From the NCBI GenBank assembly GCA_938041945.1, contig CALISC010000081.1:1-8905 (forward strand): a stretch of DNA of 8,905 nucleotides, read 5' to 3'. Origin of the DNA: an uncultured Acholeplasmataceae bacterium. Lineage in GTDB: Bacteria > Bacillota_I > Bacilli_A > Acholeplasmatales > Acholeplasmataceae. Positions 6,189-8,905 of this stretch are shown piece by piece. The position numbers and the translations under genes were made by a program. Numbering within the stretch: position 1 is the stretch's first letter; each line of letters opens with the position of its first letter. The notes below the pieces were generated by a model. It did not search any database, was not told the origin of the DNA, and saw only the letters and a list, made by a program, of their open reading frames with translations.

Positions 6189-8905
6189 TTTTTACTGTCT
6201 TCCGGTAAGTTATTGGAATCTCTAAAGAAAACAATTGCGTTGTGGATTCTTTTTTTAGTCCAAGCGACAATGTTGGTAAACAGATACATCAGTGGCCAAC
6301 CGGCTTGTAGTAGAATAACTAACAGCAACAACTCTTGAACATTTAATGCGTTTCCGCTGTAGTAGCCAACTTTAAAGATTGGAGCAATTGCAAAGAATTC
6401 AGACATAAATGTGACAAGCACGATGAAAATAGAAATCATAGTAGTAACGAGCATTCCACGTTTGAAGTTCATCGGCAGACAAATTTTGTGCAGAGTAATT
6501 AAACAAATTGTAGTTGCACTGTAAACAATTAAGGTTGGAATAACTCTTTCGTGACCCTGTGCGGTTAAGTTTAGAGTTTTACTTAAACTATAAATCAAGA
6601 CACTTTCTAGAATTATTGTTAAAGCACTTGGCATGGATTTTTTAATAATACTCCACAAGAAGTTGCCTTTTTTAATTTCACTGTTGTTGTATTCTAGCGC
6701 TAAGAAAAAGGAAGGAATACCAATCGCTAAACTTTCAATTGGAACTAGTTGAATTGGCTCAAGCGGATATGCTCCTCTTCTTGCAGCCGCTAAGTAAATT
6801 GCAATCAAAGAAAGCACGACTGAGAAAATTGTTTTTGTAATGAACAAAGTAGTTACTTTTTCAATGTTGTTAATGACTCTGCGGCCTTCTGCAACAATTT
6901 TTGGCATTGATGAGAAGTTTGAGTCCATCAAAACGACCTCAGCGACATTTCTAGCGGCTTCAGAACCTTCAGCCATCGCAATAGAAGTGTCGGCTTCACG
7001 CAGCGCTAAGATGTCATTGACACCGTCTCCGGTCATCGCAACAGTTTTTCCTTTTTCCTTAAGGGCTTGAACGAGCAGACGTTTTTGAGTTGGGTTAACT
7101 CGGCCAAAAATAGTGTATTCTGTACAAATATTTTCAATTTCTTCGTCTTTGACGTTTTCTAGTGAGATATATTTGTTGTAGTTTTCAATTTCAACGCGCT
7201 CAGCAATTCTTGAAACTGTCAGTGGATTGTCACCTGAAATTACTTTAATGTCAACACCCATAGTTTTGAAAAACTTAATGGTGTCAAGTGCGTCTGTTCT
7301 AATAGTATCCTCAATTACAATTAAAGAAAGTGGAGTTACGTCTTGAGGAATTTTGTCACCAAGCGGAGCCTTGGTGTAGCCAAACACAAGCACTCTAAAA
7401 CCTTCTAAGATGTATCTTTCTACGTTGTCGTTAATTTGTTTAAACTTAGATTTAATGATGTATTCAGGCGCACCTAGATAAAAGGTACCGACTTGTTCAA
7501 ACTCAATCGCTGAGTATTTGCGACTACTTGAAAAAGGAATGTAGGCATTGTGTTTTAATGCAAAGTTATTGCCAAAACGTTCAATTAACGCAGAGTTTGT
7601 AGGGTTATCTGAGTTGTCAATATTTAAAAAAGCCTGCAGTAGTTGTTCATTTGAATATACAGATTCAGTTTGATTGAAGTCCATTGACATTTTTACAGAC
7701 ATTGAGCCATCAGTAATTGTTCCGGTTTTATCTAAACAAAGCACGTTTATGCGAGCCAAAGTTTCAATACAGTATAAGTTGTGAACCAAAGTGTTGTGAT
7801 TAGCAAGACGAAGAACACCAACTGACAAGGCAACTGAAGTTAGTAAGAACAGACCAGTTGGAACCATTCCGACCATCGCACCTGCTGTTTTTTCAACGGC
7901 GCTCTTGTAAACTGCTGAGTTGCTGAAGTTTAGATGGTTTGTAGAAAAGTAAAATAAAGTAAAGCCGATTGGAATAATTAAGACAGTTAAGATAGTAATT
8001 AACAGTTTAAGTGATTTAAGCAGTTCAGATTTGTTTTTCTTAACTTTTCTAACCTGGCTAGTTAGTTTTTCAATATATACGTTTTTACCAACTGCCACAA
8101 CTTGTGCAACACCAGTTCCAGAAACTACGAAACTTCCGGCGTAAAGTGCTGCTTTTTTGTCTTTAACGATAGCGTCAGACTCACCGGTTAAAAGTGCTTC
8201 ATTAACTTCAAGGCCGCCATCTGAAACTAGCACACAGTCGCACGGAATTTGTCTACCTGGTTTTAAAATAATTAAATCATCTAAAACAATTTCTTTTGAT
8301 TTAATTTCTTTTTGACTGCCTTCCCTTAACACAGTAATTGTAGGTTGCTGCAAGATAGTTAATTTTTCAATAGTTAATTTTGCTTTAATTTCTTGAACAA
8401 TTCCAATTATTATGTTAATAGTAGTAACTACTAAAAACACCAAGTTTTGAGGTTTTGCACCAACTGTAATTAACCAAACAGCAAGTGGGTACATGATTAA
8501 GTTAAACAGTGTAAAGATGTTGGTAAAGAAAATCGCGAAATAACTTTTTGAAGTTTTAGTTTTAGAGTTGTTAGTCATCCCAAGAATTCGTCTGTTTTCC
8601 GCTTCTTGGTTGGTTAAACCAGTTTCAACATTTGGGTTGTAGCGAACGACTTTAATTTCTTTTTTGCGAGGTTTCTTTGCCTTCTTTTCTTTTGGTTTAA
8701 TTTCAGCGTAGCGTTGTTTTAGTTCATCTGGAATTTCGTGTAGTTCAGCGCTTTCTTCAACGATAGTTACAGTTTTTTTAATTAAACCTTTTTTGCCATC
8801 AAACATATTTTTTAATTTTTCAAATGAAAAACCATAGCCTGAAAATTTAATATACTTGTCTGCTTTTGCTTTAATTTTAGCAGCATTTTCAGTTAATAAT
8901 TTAAC
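6185..8905 (-). CDS. CtpE-like P-type cation-transporting ATPase (5' end probably beyond window)
   Basis: Residues are numbered from the ATG at 8806 (873 residues). Seen: actuator-domain TGES (207-210), phosphorylation site DKTGT (359-363) with D359, nucleotide-binding LGAP (444-447), SGDNP (524-528) and hinge TGDGVND (592-598), so the catalytic cycle should work. About ten membrane segments are visible, near 89-113, 121-137, 266-288, 306-333, 652-674, 686-705, 728-743, 756-772, 785-803 and 825-845. IGIPSFFLALE (695-705) and the VGVLRL-LVHNLYCIETLARINVLC stretch before D359 are typical of the CtpE-like group, one member of which has been linked to calcium in mycobacteria. The ion cannot be told from sequence. 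Helix 4 has PTG (316-318) instead of the common PEG. The N-terminus is long and lysine-rich (40-54). The same frame stays open from 8806 to the right edge and the 8806 ATG has no ribosome binding site, so the true start is probably upstream. The TGA stop overlaps the rlmB ATG. Confidence 0.88.
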   Translation of the reverse strand, partial: VKLLTENAAKIKAKADKYIKFSGYGFSFEKLKNMFDGKKGLIKKTVTIVEESAELHEIPDELKQRYAEIKPKEKKAKKPRKKEIKVVRYNPNVETGLTNQEAENRRILGMTNNSKTKTSKSYFAIFFTNIFTLFNLIMYPLAVWLITVGAKPQNLVFLVVTTINIIIGIVQEIKAKLTIEKLTILQQPTITVLREGSQKEIKSKEIVLDDLIILKPGRQIPCDCVLVSDGGLEVNEALLTGESDAIVKDKKAALYAGSFVVSGTGVAQVVAVGKNVYIEKLTSQVRKVKKNKSELLKSLKLLITILTVLIIPIGFTLFYFSTNHLNFSNSAVYKSAVEKTAGAMVGMVPTGLFLLTSVALSVGVLRLANHNTLVHNLYCIETLARINVLCLDKTGTITDGSMSVKMSMDFNQTESVYSNEQLLQAFLNIDNSDNPTNSALIERFGNNFALKHNAYIPFSSSRKYSAIEFEQVGTFYLGAPEYIIKSKFKQINDNVERYILEGFRVLVFGYTKAPLGDKIPQDVTPLSLIVIEDTIRTDALDTIKFFKTMGVDIKVISGDNPLTVSRIAERVEIENYNKYISLENVKDEEIENICTEYTIFGRVNPTQKRLLVQALKEKGKTVAMTGDGVNDILALREADTSIAMAEGSEAARNVAEVVLMDSNFSSMPKIVAEGRRVINNIEKVTTLFITKTIFSVVLSLIAIYLAAARRGAYPLEPIQLVPIESLAIGIPSFFLALEYNNSEIKKGNFLWSIIKKSMPSALTIILESVLIYSLSKTLNLTAQGHERVIPTLIVYSATTICLITLHKICLPMNFKRGMLVTTMISIFIVLVTFMSEFFAIAPIFKVGYYSGNALNVQELLLLVILLQAGWPLMYLFTNIVAWTKKRIHNAIVFFRDSNNLPEDSKK

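Noticed and set aside
6840..7070. Plus-strand open frame of 76 codons opposite the ATPase hinge region.
   Set aside because: It is antisense to the conserved TGDGVND segment and has no independent coding signal.

Overview
The window is an AT-rich piece of a low-GC Gram-positive chromosome (Bacillota, Bacilli level, probably from the Erysipelotrichales/RF39/Mollicutes-like neighbourhood). The evidence is the base composition, the Bacillus-type suf gene order (sufC-sufD-sufS-sufU-sufB with SufU as sulfur acceptor), the rlmB-sigH adjacency known from Bacillus, and a ComK-family protein. Tryptophan codons that I checked are TGG. TGA serves as the stop of four genes, each at a tight junction with the next gene. 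The standard bacterial code (11) therefore applies, not the Mycoplasma/Spiroplasma code 4. Placement below class level is inference.

All nine genes lie on the minus strand, so the window reads from right to left. In transcription order they are: (1) a CtpE-like P-type cation ATPase whose reading frame stays open to the right edge (6185-8905); (2) RlmB/TrmH-type 23S rRNA 2'-O-methyltransferase (5490-6188); (3) a SigH-like sigma factor (4910-5488); (4-8) SufC, a short SufD, SufS, SufU and SufB (400-4908), a complete SUF iron-sulfur cluster assembly operon; (9) a ComK-like competence regulator cut by the left edge (1-400).

There is essentially no intergenic DNA. Neighbouring genes overlap by 1 to 17 bases or are separated by a single base. 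I see no terminator and no convincing promoter, so the window looks like the inside of one long transcription unit with translational coupling at most junctions.

The suf genes form a working set. SufS takes sulfur from cysteine and SufU (zinc form) relays it. SufB, SufC and SufD form the ATP-driven scaffold on which the cluster is built. Key catalytic residues are visible in each, but SufD is only 240 residues, a little over half the usual length.

I did not find an obviously new defence or mobile system. The most interesting point is the regulatory pairing: homologues of two classical Bacillus developmental and competence regulators (SigH and ComK) bracket the suf operon in one apparent polycistron.
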